From assembly GCF_900105655.1 (NCBI RefSeq), contig NZ_LT629787.1, positions 496,001 through 560,000 of the forward strand: DNA of 64,000 bases. The letters are read 5' to 3'. Below the pieces are notes generated by a model. The model was not told the origin of the DNA, searched no databases, and saw only the letters and a program-made list of their open reading frames with translations. Positions 36,048 through 46,560 of this stretch are shown piece by piece. This DNA is from Halopseudomonas salegens. GTDB lineage: Bacteria; Pseudomonadota; Gammaproteobacteria; Pseudomonadales; Pseudomonadaceae. How positions within the stretch are numbered: the first letter of the stretch is position 1; every line of letters starts with the position of its first letter. The position numbers and the translations under genes are program-made.

Positions 36048-37664
36048 TCAAGCCTGACGCTTGGATGAGAAAGTGACCAGTGCCTGGCTCAGGCACGCGG
36101 CAGTTTTGTGCAGTGCTTGCAGGCGTTTGCCGCTGAGCAGTCGGCCGCCGCTGTGTACTACCAGCAATCCGATCAGCCGGTCATTGGACAGCAGTGGCAA
36201 GAGATGGGCCGGTTGGTTGGCCAGCAGGGTTTTCAGGCTGGCGGGCAAGCGGTTGCTCAGTTGCTGCTGGGCCTGCGGGTCCAGATCCAGGCATGGACTG
36301 CTGCGCAGCCAGTCCCAGTTATTCTGTCGGGCATTGCCCAGTTCAGCGCCCAGGCAGCGCCGGTCGTTGTCAGTGTGCTGGGCGGCAGTTATCACCAGTT
36401 GCTGTTTGCGGCCATTGTACAGCGCCACCCAGCAGGCGGGTATGCCAAGTCCCTGGTGCAGCGCCAGCAGGCCACTATTGAGCAGGCTGGGCAGGTCCTT
36501 GAATGGGCTGGGAACCTGCTCGAGCAAGATACACTGGCGGCGCCACAGCGCCGCATCCGCCCCGGGAGTGCCCGCGGCGACTGGCTTGGCCGTGCCTTTC
36601 CGGGCTGGTGCTTTACTGGCGGCGGGTGTGCGGGCCGTCAGCGGGCCGAAGCTGGTTGGTTGGCGGCAGGTATTCGGTGGCCAGAGCAGGGCCTGGGCCG
36701 GCAACCAGAGACCGGGCTGCGCCGAATGATTATCCTGGGCGCTGCTGACGGCATGCTGATGGCTGGCAGTTTGTGCTTCAGCCAGGCTGCAACCCAGGTA
36801 AAGCGCAGTGAATTGCTGCCAGCGCAGGGTATGCTGGGCATACCAGTCATGGTGCGCGCCTACGGCAATGCCATTGGCCATCAACAGGCTGTTGTCGGGG
36901 CGGGTCAGCCAGCGCAACAGACGCGTGTCGGCATCCAGCGCCATTTGCTGGTCATGCGGATGTTCGCTGTCACGGGCAATATGCAGTGCCTTGACCATCA
37001 GACGTCGGCTGTCGATCAAGGAACGGTAGCCCTGTCGGATCCACAGTGGCAGGTTCCAGTCTTCAACCAGCTGCTGGGACAGCTTGAGCAGTTGCTCGCT
37101 GCCGAGCAGTTGAGTGGGTGGCCGGCCCTTTCCGGCGTTGGCGCCCAGGTGCCAGGCTTCCCATTCGCGGAACAGCTCGGGATGGCGATACACCAGGACC
37201 CAGCTGGGCGACATGAACAACAGGCAGGCCAGGGCCAGTTCCTGCCACAGGCGCGCCATGCGTTGACCAAAGAGTCCCCGAGCCTGGGTCAGGGCATGTT
37301 CACTGATACTCAGCATCTGTCGGAACCCGAGCGGCTGTTCAGCCAGGGGTTGCAGCGGCAACTCCCTGAGCAGTTGCCCGATACGCTGAGTGCCGAGCAG
37401 ATTGCAGGCCTGTTCCAGGTTGAGTACATCGCCATCGCGTCGGCGCACAGCTTCGCCGGCAGCGCGGCAAATGGTCAGCGCGGCTACCGGCACTTGCAGT
37501 ATGCTGTTGGATAGCTCGGTAAAGCTGAGCATATTGTCGTCCAGGCGCTTGATCAGCCGGTCGCGTTGCTGTTGATCAATTGGCAGGCGCACAGCACTCA
37601 GGATTCGGCTCATCTGGCCGATAGAAGGGGCATTGGCTGTTTGCTGGGCTTGATCTGGGCGCAT
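36048..37664 (-). CDS. HDOD domain protein with GAF-like C-terminus
   Basis: A 538-residue protein. The N-terminal half (to about 230) is an HDOD domain (LPIDQQQRDRLIKRLDD, LNLEQACNLLGTQRIGQLL); HDOD lacks the metal HD residues and works as a signalling scaffold. A linker rich in Pro/Ala (APARKGTAKPVAAGTPGA) is followed by a region with QHTDNDRRCLGAELG and LIGLLVVHSGGRL, resembling a GAF domain. In Pseudomonas this gene lies next to motAB and rhdA. No output domain is visible. Its exact role is unknown. Confidence 0.75.
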   Translation of the reverse strand: MRPDQAQQTANAPSIGQMSRILSAVRLPIDQQQRDRLIKRLDDNMLSFTELSNSILQVPVAALTICRAAGEAVRRRDGDVLNLEQACNLLGTQRIGQLLRELPLQPLAEQPLGFRQMLSISEHALTQARGLFGQRMARLWQELALACLLFMSPSWVLVYRHPELFREWEAWHLGANAGKGRPPTQLLGSEQLLKLSQQLVEDWNLPLWIRQGYRSLIDSRRLMVKALHIARDSEHPHDQQMALDADTRLLRWLTRPDNSLLMANGIAVGAHHDWYAQHTLRWQQFTALYLGCSLAEAQTASHQHAVSSAQDNHSAQPGLWLPAQALLWPPNTCRQPTSFGPLTARTPAASKAPARKGTAKPVAAGTPGADAALWRRQCILLEQVPSPFKDLPSLLNSGLLALHQGLGIPACWVALYNGRKQQLVITAAQHTDNDRRCLGAELGNARQNNWDWLRSSPCLDLDPQAQQQLSNRLPASLKTLLANQPAHLLPLLSNDRLIGLLVVHSGGRLLSGKRLQALHKTAACLSQALVTFSSKRQA

Positions 37665-37789
37665 GTGGCTAAAGGGCTTTATACTGAGTCGGCAAAGCTG
37701 ACTATAACGCGAATAAACGGGTTTTGCTGCCTGAGACGCCAGCCGTGTATGTGGCCAGGCATTCTTCGAGTGAATGGATTACGGATATT

Positions 37790-38644
37790 ATGCTGAAAAT
37801 TGCTGGTTTCATTACCGTTATTGTCTGTGTTTTGGGGGGGTTTACGTTGTCAGGGGGGCATCTTGCTGCGCTCTGGCACCCGTTTGAGATCCTGATTATT
37901 GGCGGTGCTGCTACCGGCGCTTTTATGGTTGCCAACAGTATGGCAGTCGTGAAAAAGACGCTGAAAAAAGTCCCCATCATCATTTTTGGCCATCGTTTCA
38001 ATAAGCCCTTCTATCTTGATGTGCTTGGCTTGCTCTATGAAATTCTGAACAAGAGCCGGCGTGAGGGCATGATGGCGATTGAGGTGGATCTTGAGGAGCC
38101 TGAACAGAGTCCGATTTTCAGCAAGTATCCTGCGATAATGAAAGATTCGCACATGGTTTCCTTCATTTGCGACTATTTGCGCATCATGGCCAGCGGCAAT
38201 ATGGCTCCACACGAGCTGGAAGCGCTGTTCGACGTGGAAATTTCCAGCCTGACCGAAGAACTCAATGAGCCGGCACATGCGGTGACACGGGTGTCTGATG
38301 CCTTGCCAGGGTTTGGTATTGTCGCGGCGGTGCTGGGTATCGTGATTACCATGAGCATTCTGGGTGACGCGGACAATACCCAGATCGGCCAGAAGGTGGC
38401 GACTGCGCTGGTCGGCACCTTTCTCGGTATCTGGGCGGCTTATGGTTTTGTCGGGCCTTTTGCTGCAGCCATGACGCATGAGGCAGCGGAAGAGGCCAAC
38501 ACCTACGAGTCGATCAAGATGTGTCTGGTTGCCAGCGCACAGGGATTACCACCGGCCCTGGCGGTCGAATTCGGGCGCAAGGCGTTGCTACCCGAGCATC
38601 GACCCAGCTTCAGCGAACTGGAAGAATCGGTCAAGGGGCGCTAA
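37790..38644 (+). CDS. motA: Flagellar motor stator protein MotA
   Basis: MotA forms with MotB the proton-driven stator of the flagellar motor. The 284-residue product has four membrane helices (first: LKIAGFITVIVCVLGG; third/fourth: PGFGIVAAVLGIVITM and following), with the long cytoplasmic loop carrying the charged residues. ATG 37790 matches the family N-terminus. The coding start contains a G7 run (37834-37840) and a G6 run within the first 25 codons. motB starts 3 bases after the stop. Confidence 0.93.
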   Translation: MLKIAGFITVIVCVLGGFTLSGGHLAALWHPFEILIIGGAATGAFMVANSMAVVKKTLKKVPIIIFGHRFNKPFYLDVLGLLYEILNKSRREGMMAIEVDLEEPEQSPIFSKYPAIMKDSHMVSFICDYLRIMASGNMAPHELEALFDVEISSLTEELNEPAHAVTRVSDALPGFGIVAAVLGIVITMSILGDADNTQIGQKVATALVGTFLGIWAAYGFVGPFAAAMTHEAAEEANTYESIKMCLVASAQGLPPALAVEFGRKALLPEHRPSFSELEESVKGR

Positions 38645-38647
38645 GCG

Positions 38648-39625
38648 GTGGACAACACACAGCCGATCATCGTCAAGCGCATCAGTCGCAAAGCCGATGG
38701 GCACCACGGAGGGTCGTGGAAAATCGCCTTTGCCGACTTTGCCGTCGCCATGATGGCATTTTTTCTGGTGATGTGGCTGCTGACAACGGCAGATGAAACC
38801 CAGTTGCAGATGATTTCCGGCTATTTCAATGACCCGATCAACTTTGATACCAGCGGCAGTCCTTTTGTCATTGATCTGGGTGGCACACCGGAAATGGGCC
38901 CTGAGCAAAGTATTCGTGATCAGGAGGCGACCAGTCTGGATGCGGAAACCATAGAATCTCTCGCGGAACAGCTGGAGCGCATGGAGCTGGATTTGCTCTT
39001 GCAGGAATTGCAGAACCGAATCGATACCGAGCCGGTATTGCAAAGGTTTCGTGAGCAGATTCTGCTGGAGATTACCGCGGACGGCTTGCGTATCCAGATC
39101 GTTGATGCCGAGAACCGGCCGATGTTTACCAGTGGCAGCGCACGTTTGCAGGACTATTTCGAGGAAATTCTGCTCGCGCTTAGCGACACAATCGCCAAGG
39201 TGGAAAACAAGATCAGTATCAGCGGGCATACCGACGCCCAGCCGTTTACCGTTCGCCGTGATTACGGGAATTGGGAGCTGTCTGCTGATCGTGCCAATGC
39301 CGCTCGTCGTACCCTGCTGGCTGCTGGCTATCCGCAAGAGCAGATTGCCCGAGTGGTTGGCTATGCTGACTCAGCGCCCTTTGATGCCGATAATCCGCTG
39401 AACCCGATCAACCGTCGTATCGAAATCGTGGTGCTGAACAAGCGTGCCGAACGCATGATGGTTGATTCGACACGGGGCGACATGCAGCCAGTGCCGGAGG
39501 AACAAACACAAGATCAGCCTGACGAGCCCACAGCGGAGCCCGAGTCGGTTCCGGCCGCCCCCGAACCTGAGCCGCCGGCAAATCTGTTCGAGGATGCGGG
39601 TTCACTGGAACGCCTGCGCGAATAA
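38648..39625 (+). CDS. motB: Flagellar motor stator protein MotB
   Basis: MotB is the peptidoglycan-anchored stator subunit. The 325-residue product has one N-terminal helix with the proton-carrying Asp (D30 in AFADFAVAMMAFFLVMWLL) and a C-terminal OmpA-like domain with ISISGHTDAQPF and NRRIEIVVLNK. Translation starts at GTG 38648. The C-terminal tail is Pro/Glu-rich and variable. Confidence 0.93.
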   Translation: MDNTQPIIVKRISRKADGHHGGSWKIAFADFAVAMMAFFLVMWLLTTADETQLQMISGYFNDPINFDTSGSPFVIDLGGTPEMGPEQSIRDQEATSLDAETIESLAEQLERMELDLLLQELQNRIDTEPVLQRFREQILLEITADGLRIQIVDAENRPMFTSGSARLQDYFEEILLALSDTIAKVENKISISGHTDAQPFTVRRDYGNWELSADRANAARRTLLAAGYPQEQIARVVGYADSAPFDADNPLNPINRRIEIVVLNKRAERMMVDSTRGDMQPVPEEQTQDQPDEPTAEPESVPAAPEPEPPANLFEDAGSLERLRE

Positions 39626-39626
39626 C

Positions 39627-40661
39627 TCAGTAGCTGTCGTGTTCACCCAGGCTGGAGAGAATATGTCGGTAGCTGTCCATTCGCGCCTGACTGATCTTGC
39701 CCTCATTGACGGCCCCCAGCAGTGCGCAGCCGGGTTCGTGCAGATGCTGGCAGTCGCGGAAACGACAATAGCCGAGCAAGGGACGAAACTCGATAAAGCC
39801 ATACAGCAGGTCATCATGGCTGATGTGCGTCAGGCCAAACTCGCGAATACCGGGCGAATCAATCAGGTCGCCCCCGGCAGGGAAGTGAAACAGGCGCGCT
39901 GTGGTGGTGGTATGCGTGCCTTTGCCGGTGCTGTCGGACAGAGCCCCGACGCGCAGGTCAGTGCCGGGCAGCAAGGCATTGATCAAGGATGATTTACCCA
40001 CCCCCGATTGCCCGACAAAGACACTGATCTGGTCACGCAGGCGCGCCTGCAGCTGGTCCAGACCCTCGCCGGCGCTGGCTGACAGGCGCAACACCGGGTA
40101 GCCCAGTGCCTGATAGCTGTCCAGCCAACCCAGCAACTCGGCGTCCCGTTCGGGGTCGAGTAGATCCGCTTTGTTCATGACCAGCAAGGGCGCCAGTCCA
40201 GCTTGCTCCGCGGCCACCAGATAGCGGTCGATCAGCACACTGTAAGGGGTTGGCAGGGGAGCAAAGACAATGACCAGCAGATCGACATTGGCTGCGACCG
40301 GCTTGAGTTGACCGCGCATATCCGGACGGCACAGCTCGGAGCTGCGCGGCAGCTGGGCAACGATCACACCGCCCTGCAGGTTGTCGGCCCGCCAGACCAC
40401 TCGGTCGCCTGTCACCAGCGCTGGCAGATTTGCCCGGCGGTGACAACGGCGGACCTCGCCGGCCAGTTCGCCCTGGGTGCATTCGACATCAACCTGCACG
40501 CCGAAATGGGCAATCACCAGGCCTTCCTGCTCCGGGCCGAGATCACTGGCACCGAGTTGCTCTTCGGCCTTTTCCGCACGTTTGTTCGCGCGCTCGGCAC
40601 GTTCGTCCTGGATTTTCTGGATGCGCCAATTCTGGCGCCGGGTCAGATGTCGCTTGGCCAT
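39627..40661 (-). CDS. rsgA: Ribosome small-subunit biogenesis GTPase RsgA
   Basis: RsgA is a circularly permuted GTPase of late 30S maturation. The 344-residue product has an N-terminal OB-fold, the P-loop [23 protein letters not shown] before it, as expected from the permutation, and a C-terminal zinc motif [16 protein letters not shown]. It is adjacent to motB end-to-end with one base between the stops, and divergent from orn. Confidence 0.95.
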   Translation of the reverse strand: MAKRHLTRRQNWRIQKIQDERAERANKRAEKAEEQLGASDLGPEQEGLVIAHFGVQVDVECTQGELAGEVRRCHRRANLPALVTGDRVVWRADNLQGGVIVAQLPRSSELCRPDMRGQLKPVAANVDLLVIVFAPLPTPYSVLIDRYLVAAEQAGLAPLLVMNKADLLDPERDAELLGWLDSYQALGYPVLRLSASAGEGLDQLQARLRDQISVFVGQSGVGKSSLINALLPGTDLRVGALSDSTGKGTHTTTTARLFHFPAGGDLIDSPGIREFGLTHISHDDLLYGFIEFRPLLGYCRFRDCQHLHEPGCALLGAVNEGKISQARMDSYRHILSSLGEHDSY

Positions 40662-40743
40662 GGCAGATCGCTTGCTGGGAATGGCCGCAGTGTAGCACTC
40701 TTGCCGCTATACTGTCGGACTCTTCACCTGTTTTGGAGCACGC

Positions 40744-41286
40744 ATGCAAGATGCCAATAATCTGATCTGGATCGATCTGGAAATGACCGGCCTGGATCCG
40801 GACAATGATGTGATCATCGAGATTGCCACCGTGGTGACTGATGCCAACCTCAACGAGTTGGCTGTGGGTCCGGTGCTGGCGATCAACCAGCCGGCGGTGG
40901 TGATGCAAGGGATGGATGAGTGGAATACCCGCCAGCATGGTCAATCGGGACTCACCCAGCGTGTACTGGATAGCCGCATTACGCTGGCTGAAGCCGAGCG
41001 TCAGACGCTGGAATTTTTGCGCGAATGGGTGCCGGAGCGGGTGTCACCCATGTGCGGCAACAGCATTTGCCAGGATCGGCGTTTCCTCCATCGTGGCATG
41101 CCACTGCTGGAGAAGTATTTCCACTACCGGCATATCGATGTCTCAACATTGAAAGAACTGGTTGCTCGCTGGGCCCCGGAACTCAAGAAGGGCGTCAAGA
41201 AAAGCAGCAGTCATCTGGCGCTGGATGATATCCGCGATTCGATCAGTGAGCTGCAGTATTACCGCGAGCACTTTATCAAGGTCTGA
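40744..41286 (+). CDS. orn: Oligoribonuclease
   Basis: Orn degrades 2-5-residue RNA pieces and pGpG, the product of cyclic-di-GMP hydrolysis. The 180-residue product has the DEDDh motifs: D11 and E13 in [22 protein letters not shown], and H158/D162 in [11 protein letters not shown]. Length matches E. coli Orn (181). Together with the GGDEF protein at 8434 it links cyclic-di-GMP turnover in this window. Confidence 0.96.
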   Translation: MQDANNLIWIDLEMTGLDPDNDVIIEIATVVTDANLNELAVGPVLAINQPAVVMQGMDEWNTRQHGQSGLTQRVLDSRITLAEAERQTLEFLREWVPERVSPMCGNSICQDRRFLHRGMPLLEKYFHYRHIDVSTLKELVARWAPELKKGVKKSSSHLALDDIRDSISELQYYREHFIKV

Positions 41287-41333
41287 TGCATTCGGCCGGT
41301 GACCTCAAGTGTCGGCGTGTTTGAACAAAGGTT

Positions 41334-41816
41334 TTATTTGGACTCAAACACCCCGGCAATCCGGTTTTTGGCCACTCCGTCAGCAGCAAAAATGCGCCCG
41401 CTCATGGCAATCCAGACGCCATCAGGGCAGGTATTCAATGCCCCCACCGCCAGGCCCAGGTTGAACGGGGCATCGCTGTCACGAAAGCGTGCGGGCTGCA
41501 TGGCCCCGGTGAGAACGATCACCTTGTCTTCAATATCTGCCAGCGTTGCTGCGGTGACCGTCATGGTATCGGTGCCATGGGTAATCAGGATATGCCGGTG
41601 CGGGCAGGCGCTGACGGCCGCGTGAATCAGATCGCGATCGGCATCGTTCAGCTCCAGGCTGTCCTTCTTGACCAGTGACTGCAGGGCAAAGTCGCCATTG
41701 ATGCGCGCCTGCTGCAGCAATTCGCCAGCCTGGGGTTCGCCGATCTGGTAATCACTCAAGGCATCAAAATAGACCTTGTCGAAGGTGCCGCCAGTGGTGA
41801 AAATCTGTATAAACAT
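41334..41816 (-). CDS. Single-domain asparaginase-like protein
   Basis: A 160-residue protein covering only the N-terminal domain of L-asparaginases. The nucleophile Thr (T11 in TTGGTFDK), a Tyr (Y16), the TD pair T82-D83 in THGTDTM and a Lys (K150) match the catalytic residues T12, Y25, T89-D90 and K162 of E. coli AnsB. It ends right after the Lys, so the usual C-terminal domain, which supplies substrate-binding residues from a neighbouring subunit, is missing. It could be a different amidohydrolase. It starts two bases from the divergent GIY-YIG gene as drawn. Confidence 0.8.
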   Translation of the reverse strand: MFIQIFTTGGTFDKVYFDALSDYQIGEPQAGELLQQARINGDFALQSLVKKDSLELNDADRDLIHAAVSACPHRHILITHGTDTMTVTAATLADIEDKVIVLTGAMQPARFRDSDAPFNLGLAVGALNTCPDGVWIAMSGRIFAADGVAKNRIAGVFESK

Positions 41817-41839
41817 CTATGACTCCCGCAATCCTGAGC

Positions 41840-42220
41840 ATGCCTTTGTCGTCCTGCAAGCATACTGCCGAACCCCCTGTCGCTGCACCTGTCTGGTGGG
41901 TCTATATGGTGCGTGCCGCCAACGGGCACCTGTACACGGGCATCAGCACTGATCCGCAGCGGCGCTTCGAGCAGCACCGCAATGGCCGTGGCGCCCGCTT
42001 TTTCAACCGCAGCCCGGCGCAGGCGCTGGTCTGGCAACGGCGCTGCACTGACCACGGATCTGCCCTGCGCGAGGAAATCGCCATCAAGCGTCTCAAGCGT
42101 GCTGCCAAGGAGCGACTGATCAGTCAGTTCGATGCGACACTATCAGTAACGGCGAATAGCTGTGCAGCCGGGCAAGCAACGACTAAGCTGGGCGCAAATA
42201 ACACGGAGACCCCCTCATGA
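41840..42220 (+). CDS. GIY-YIG nuclease family protein (YhbQ-like)
   Basis: A protein of 126 residues with a GIY-YIG endonuclease domain: [23 protein letters not shown] contains the Y-and-G pair and the Arg, and [16 protein letters not shown] ends the domain. It resembles E. coli YhbQ, whose role in DNA repair is not settled. ATG 41840 is preferred because an in-frame ATG at 41819 would lie two bases from the divergent asparaginase start. Its stop overlaps the next ATG as ATGA. Confidence 0.8.
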   Translation: MPLSSCKHTAEPPVAAPVWWVYMVRAANGHLYTGISTDPQRRFEQHRNGRGARFFNRSPAQALVWQRRCTDHGSALREEIAIKRLKRAAKERLISQFDATLSVTANSCAAGQATTKLGANNTETPS

Positions 42221-43152
42221 GTGATCTGATTCTGCACCATTACCCGCAATCGCCTTTTGCTGAAAAAGCCCGCCTGATGCTGGGTTTCAAGGGGTTGTCC
42301 TGGCATTCGGTGATGATTCCGCCGGTCATGCCGAAGCCTGACCTGACCGCGCTGACCGGCGGTTACCGGAAAACACCGGTGATGCAGGTGGGGTGTGATA
42401 TCTATTGCGATACCGCGCTGATTGCCCGCCGCCTGGAGCACGAGAAGGCCATGCCGGCGCTGTTCCCGGAAGGCCGTGAAGCGGCTGCCAGCGGGTTGGC
42501 GCAATTTGCCGATCAGGTGCTGTTCCAGCATGCCGTTGCCATCAACTTCCAACCCAAGGGTCTGGCCGAGCGTTTCGGCAGTTTGCCGGAAGCGGTCGCC
42601 AAGGCTTTTGTCGCTGATCGTCAGGCACTGTTTGCCGGTGGTACCGCTACCCGTCTGGAAACTGAGGTGGCGCTGTCGCAGTGGCCCAGCCTGCTTGGCC
42701 GGCTGGAGACCCAGCTGGATCGCGATGGCGATTTCCTGCTGGGTGATACCCCAAGTGTTGCGGACTTTGCCTACTACCACCCACTGTGGTTTGTTGCCAG
42801 CAACAAGGCGGTGGCTGAAGCGCTGGACCCTTACCCGGCAGTACAGGCCTGGATGCGTCGCATGGCTGATGTGGGGCATGGTGCGCATAGCGAGATGAGC
42901 GGTGAAGAAGCGCTGCGCATCGCCCGCGAAAGCGATCCCGAGCCGTTGCCGGATACGCCTTTTGCCAGCCCGGGCGATTTCAGCAAAGGCCAGACGGTCA
43001 GCGTCAGTGCGGTGGATTACGGGACTGACCCGGTGACCGGCAGCCTGGTGCATGAGGACGCCGATGAAATCATTATCGAGCGTACGGATGAACGTGCCGG
43101 TACTGTGCGGGTGCACTTTCCGCGCTTCGGCTTCAGAGTCGTGGCGGGCTGA
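42217..43152 (+). CDS. Glutathione S-transferase family protein
   Basis: A 311-residue cytoplasmic GST-like protein. The N-terminal thioredoxin-like domain opens with [17 protein letters not shown] and contains [19 protein letters not shown], the cis-Pro and Ser/Asp segment. The helical C-terminal domain has [18 protein letters not shown]. About 80 further residues at the C-terminus (from about 230) hold a beta-rich patch beginning [17 protein letters not shown] and are unusual for GSTs. Its ATG overlaps the GIY-YIG stop. Confidence 0.78.
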   Translation: MSDLILHHYPQSPFAEKARLMLGFKGLSWHSVMIPPVMPKPDLTALTGGYRKTPVMQVGCDIYCDTALIARRLEHEKAMPALFPEGREAAASGLAQFADQVLFQHAVAINFQPKGLAERFGSLPEAVAKAFVADRQALFAGGTATRLETEVALSQWPSLLGRLETQLDRDGDFLLGDTPSVADFAYYHPLWFVASNKAVAEALDPYPAVQAWMRRMADVGHGAHSEMSGEEALRIARESDPEPLPDTPFASPGDFSKGQTVSVSAVDYGTDPVTGSLVHEDADEIIIERTDERAGTVRVHFPRFGFRVVAG

Positions 43153-43159
43153 CCTGTCA

Positions 43160-43189
43160 GCGCCCGCCCGGAGTATCCGGTGCGGGCGC
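43160..43189 (+). terminator. Strong hairpin between the GST and ABC genes
   Basis: GCGCCCGC (43160-43167) pairs with GCGGGCGC (43182-43189), with an inner CCGG/CCGG stem around a five-base loop; one bulged base remains. No T-run follows, so it may be a partial terminator. Confidence 0.45.
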
Positions 43190-43223
43190 GCCTGCCTGAT
43201 GGCATTCCCCTGATGGAGACACC

Positions 43224-44159
43224 GTGGACCCCATTATCCAGATCAGTGGCCTGAGCAAGACCTACGAGTCCGGTTTTCAGGCCCTGAAACAGCTTGATCT
43301 GAGCATTCGCCGCGGAGAGATCCTCGCCTTGCTCGGCCCCAACGGTGCGGGCAAGACGACGCTGATCAGTATCATCTGCGGCCTGGTCAATGCCAGCAGC
43401 GGGCAGGTACTGGTCGACGGTCACGACACTGTGCGTGACTACCGCGCCGCGCGGCAGCTGATTGGTCTGGTGCCGCAAGAGCTGACCAACAACATGTTCG
43501 ATACCGTCTGGGCGACCCTCAAGCTCAGCCGCGGCCTGTTCGGCAAGCGACCGGATGCGGTCCATCTGGAGCGTGTGTTGCGTGACCTGTCGCTGTGGGA
43601 CAAGCGTGACGAGCGCATCATGCACCTGTCCGGTGGCATGAAAAGGCGGGTGTTGATTGCCAAGGCGCTGGCGCATGAACCCGACGTGCTCTTTCTGGAT
43701 GAACCGACTGCCGGGGTGGATGTCGAGCTGCGGCGCGACATGTGGGCCCTGGTGCGGCGATTACGTGATCAGGGTGTCACCATCATTCTGACCACGCACT
43801 ACATTGAAGAGGCCGAAGAAATGGCCGATCGCATCGGTGTCATCCGTCAGGGTGAACTGATGCTGGTGGAAGACAAGCAAGTGCTGATGCAGCGGCTCGG
43901 TAGCAAGCAGCTGAGCGTTCATCTGCAGCAGCCATTGCGCGAGATTCCCACCGCATTGGCAGATTTACCGCTGAGCCTGACGGATGCGGGTTACCAGCTG
44001 GTCTACACCTATGACGCCCATGCCGAGCGCAGCGGCATTGCAACCCTGTTGCGCCTGCTGGGCGATGCAGGTATCGAGTACAAGGATCTGCATTCCAGTC
44101 AGAGTTCGCTGGAGGATATCTTTGTCGAGCTGGTGCACGGCGAGCAGGAGCCGACATGA
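43224..44159 (+). CDS. ABC transporter ATP-binding protein (YadG-like)
   Basis: A 311-residue ATPase with Walker [10 protein letters not shown], signature LSGGMKRRV, Walker [14 protein letters not shown] and the switch H in [13 protein letters not shown]. It resembles E. coli YadG, partner of YadH, an exporter whose substrate is not established. Translation starts at GTG 43224 with ATGGAG upstream. The permease gene overlaps its end (ATGA). Confidence 0.88.
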   Translation: MDPIIQISGLSKTYESGFQALKQLDLSIRRGEILALLGPNGAGKTTLISIICGLVNASSGQVLVDGHDTVRDYRAARQLIGLVPQELTNNMFDTVWATLKLSRGLFGKRPDAVHLERVLRDLSLWDKRDERIMHLSGGMKRRVLIAKALAHEPDVLFLDEPTAGVDVELRRDMWALVRRLRDQGVTIILTTHYIEEAEEMADRIGVIRQGELMLVEDKQVLMQRLGSKQLSVHLQQPLREIPTALADLPLSLTDAGYQLVYTYDAHAERSGIATLLRLLGDAGIEYKDLHSSQSSLEDIFVELVHGEQEPT

Positions 44160-44917
44160 ACGGATTGGGTATCTGGGCGATCTACACCTTCGAGCTGGCA
44201 CGCTTGCGCCGGACCCTCTGGCAGAGCATTGCCTCGCCGGTGATTTCCACCACCCTCTATTTCGTGGTGTTCGGCGCAGCTATCGGTGCACGCATGACCG
44301 ACGTCAATGGCATTGGTTACGGCGCCTTTCTGGTACCGGGCCTGATCATGCTGATGCTGCTGAATGAAAGCATTTCCAACGCGTCTTTCGGAATCTATAT
44401 GCCGAAGTTCACCGGGACCATCTACGAGGTGCTCTCGGCGCCGATATCCCCGGCGGAGATCGTCATTGGCTACGTCGGCGCGGCCGCCACCAAGTCAGTA
44501 CTGCTCGGCATTCTGGTATTGGTGACCGCACGCTTGTTCGTGCCCTACGAGGTGCAGCACCCGGTGTGGATGCTCGGCTTTCTGGTGCTCACCGCAGTGA
44601 CCTTCAGCCTGTTTGGTTTTATCATCGGCATCTGGGCGGACGGCTTCGAGAAGCTGCAGATCATCCCGCTGATGATCGTCACTCCGCTGACCTTCCTCGG
44701 TGGCAGCTTTTACTCGATCAGCATGCTGCCACCCTTCTGGCAGAAGGTCAGTCTGTTCAACCCGGTGGTCTATCTGATCAGTGGTTTTCGCTGGAGTTTC
44801 TATGGCAGTGCCGATGTGCACATCGCCGTCAGCGTCGGCATGACCCTGGTCTTTCTTGCCGTCTGCCTGTTGCTGGTCTGGTGGATCTTCCGTACCGGTT
44901 ACAAGCTCAAGCCCTGA
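44156..44917 (+). CDS. ABC-2 type transporter permease (YadH-like)
   Basis: A 253-residue inner-membrane protein with six hydrophobic helices and the family segments [20 protein letters not shown] and [17 protein letters not shown]. It forms the membrane part of the exporter with the preceding ATPase; a dimer of each is likely. The substrate is unknown. Confidence 0.87.
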   Translation: MNGLGIWAIYTFELARLRRTLWQSIASPVISTTLYFVVFGAAIGARMTDVNGIGYGAFLVPGLIMLMLLNESISNASFGIYMPKFTGTIYEVLSAPISPAEIVIGYVGAAATKSVLLGILVLVTARLFVPYEVQHPVWMLGFLVLTAVTFSLFGFIIGIWADGFEKLQIIPLMIVTPLTFLGGSFYSISMLPPFWQKVSLFNPVVYLISGFRWSFYGSADVHIAVSVGMTLVFLAVCLLLVWWIFRTGYKLKP

Positions 44918-44988
44918 GCCAAGGTCGCCAGGTTAGCGTGCACAGCCCCGGCGGCGCTATACTGCCTGTTTTGCCGAGACGTTCTGCC

Positions 44989-45474
44989 ATGTCGATCACT
45001 ATCCTGCGCGCCGATTACCGTAACCCCGAGCATGCCACGGCCATTGCCGAATTGCTGGATGCCTACGCCCGCGACCCTATGGGCGGCGCTGAGCCGCTGC
45101 CTGCGGTCGTCAAGGAAACCCTGGTGCCGCGCCTGGCTGAACTGCCCCATGCGTTCAGTGTGCTGGCGTATGCGGGCGAGCAGCCGGTGGGGCTGGTCAA
45201 TTGCCTGATGGGCTTTTCCACCTTTGTCGCTCAACCGCTGGTGAACATTCACGATGTGGCGGTGCTGCCGGACTATCGTGGCCAGAGCATCAGCCAGTTG
45301 ATGTTGGCCGAGGTGGAAAAGATTGCGCGTGAGCGCGGCTGTTGCAAGCTGACCTTGGAAGTACTGGAAGGGAATGTGCCGGCGCAGAAGGCCTATGCAA
45401 AGCTGGGCTTTGCCGGGTACGAACTGGACCCGGCGATGGGCCGGGCCATGTTTTGGCAAAAAAAACTGAATTAA
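44989..45474 (+). CDS. GNAT family N-acetyltransferase
   Basis: A 161-residue GNAT protein. The acetyl-CoA loop is PDYRGQSISQLMLAEVEKIAR (Q/RxxGxG/A-like), and motif VLEGNVPAQKAYAKLGFAGYEL follows, typical of the C-terminal half. The substrate is not predictable. ATG 44989 is used; upstream in-frame starts overlap the permease gene. It is followed by a convergent yejK. Confidence 0.85.
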   Translation: MSITILRADYRNPEHATAIAELLDAYARDPMGGAEPLPAVVKETLVPRLAELPHAFSVLAYAGEQPVGLVNCLMGFSTFVAQPLVNIHDVAVLPDYRGQSISQLMLAEVEKIARERGCCKLTLEVLEGNVPAQKAYAKLGFAGYELDPAMGRAMFWQKKLN

Positions 45475-46482
45475 TCAGCGGCGCTTGTTGCGCAGCTGCT
45501 GCACCAGCCCTTTCGGTGGGTGTTTGATCACGAGGGCGTCGCCGCCTTCATCGTATTCCACCCGTTCACCGAGCAGGTGGGCTTCAAAGCTGATGGATAG
45601 CCCGTCCGCCTTGCCGTAAAAACGCATGAAGTTGTTCATGGTTTTCTTGTCCGGTGGGATTTCCGGTGACAGGCCGTAATCCTTGTTGCGGATGTAATCA
45701 TAGAAAGCGCGCGGCTGTTCTTCATCAATCAGGCCGGACAGCTCTTCCAGCGCGACCTTCTCACCCTGACGGGCCTGGCCATTGACGTAGCCGCCCATTG
45801 CTTTGCTTTTGGTCTTGATGTCGTCGCCCGGCATGTCGGCTTCGCCGACGTAATCCTGAAATGCCTGTAGCAGGGTGTTGGTTTCGGTTTCCGGATTCGG
45901 CCCTTCCTGGCAACCGATAAAGTCACGGAAGTAATCCGACACCCGCTTGCCACTGCGCCCGCGAATAAAGGAAATGTACTGTTTGGAGGCGCTGTTCTGT
46001 TTCCATTCGGTCAGGTTGATGCGGGCCGCCATGTTCAGGCTGCCCAGATCCAGATGGCGGGCACTGGCCACATCCAGCTGGTCGGTCACGGTTACACCTT
46101 CGGTATGATGCAACAGGGCAATGATCAGGAAGGCGGTCATGCCCTGGCGGTAGCGAATGAACAGTACATGGCCACCGAGGGCCAGATTTGAAGCTTCCAT
46201 CAGGGTTTTCAGCTGTTCACTGGCCTGGGCAGAAAAGCTGACGAAATCCAGTTCCTGATCGAGCAGTTGCTGCAGCCAGCCACTGAAGGGGTAGGCGCCG
46301 CTTTCCTCGTGGAAATACCCCCAGGCCTTGTTCGGCTTGCTGTTGTACGCCTCGATCAGACCGGCGAGCAGTTGTTCCAGCGCGTCGGAGTTGGCCAGCT
46401 CAGCCTCACGCAAGGTCAGGCTGGCGGGCTGGCCATCCGGCTTCTTGTGAATCTGGTGAACGATGCTGTTGTCGATGGGCAT
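45475..46482 (-). CDS. yejK: Nucleoid-associated protein YejK
   Basis: A 335-residue protein of the YejK/NdpA (37-kDa nucleoid-associated) family, with [15 protein letters not shown] near the start and [20 protein letters not shown] in the middle. E. coli YejK is about 335 residues and binds the nucleoid and interacts with topoisomerases. Its stop is next to the convergent GNAT gene. Confidence 0.92.
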   Translation of the reverse strand: MPIDNSIVHQIHKKPDGQPASLTLREAELANSDALEQLLAGLIEAYNSKPNKAWGYFHEESGAYPFSGWLQQLLDQELDFVSFSAQASEQLKTLMEASNLALGGHVLFIRYRQGMTAFLIIALLHHTEGVTVTDQLDVASARHLDLGSLNMAARINLTEWKQNSASKQYISFIRGRSGKRVSDYFRDFIGCQEGPNPETETNTLLQAFQDYVGEADMPGDDIKTKSKAMGGYVNGQARQGEKVALEELSGLIDEEQPRAFYDYIRNKDYGLSPEIPPDKKTMNNFMRFYGKADGLSISFEAHLLGERVEYDEGGDALVIKHPPKGLVQQLRNKRR

Positions 46483-46560
46483 AGTGAGTCCGCTGCGCGT
46501 GTGTTCAATATCGGGCTGAGCAAGGTACTCCAGATGCTGGCGACTGGCAATTGCTGTGGT

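Noticed and set aside
36108..37514. 468-codon open frame on the plus strand opposite the HDOD gene
   Set aside because: Gln-rich low-complexity translation typical of antisense of a G+C-rich gene; the minus-strand frame has the HDOD features.
37670..37690. Flagellar sigma28 (FliA) promoter before motA
   Set aside because: TAAA is present but the expected GCCGATAA at 15 bases is not matched.
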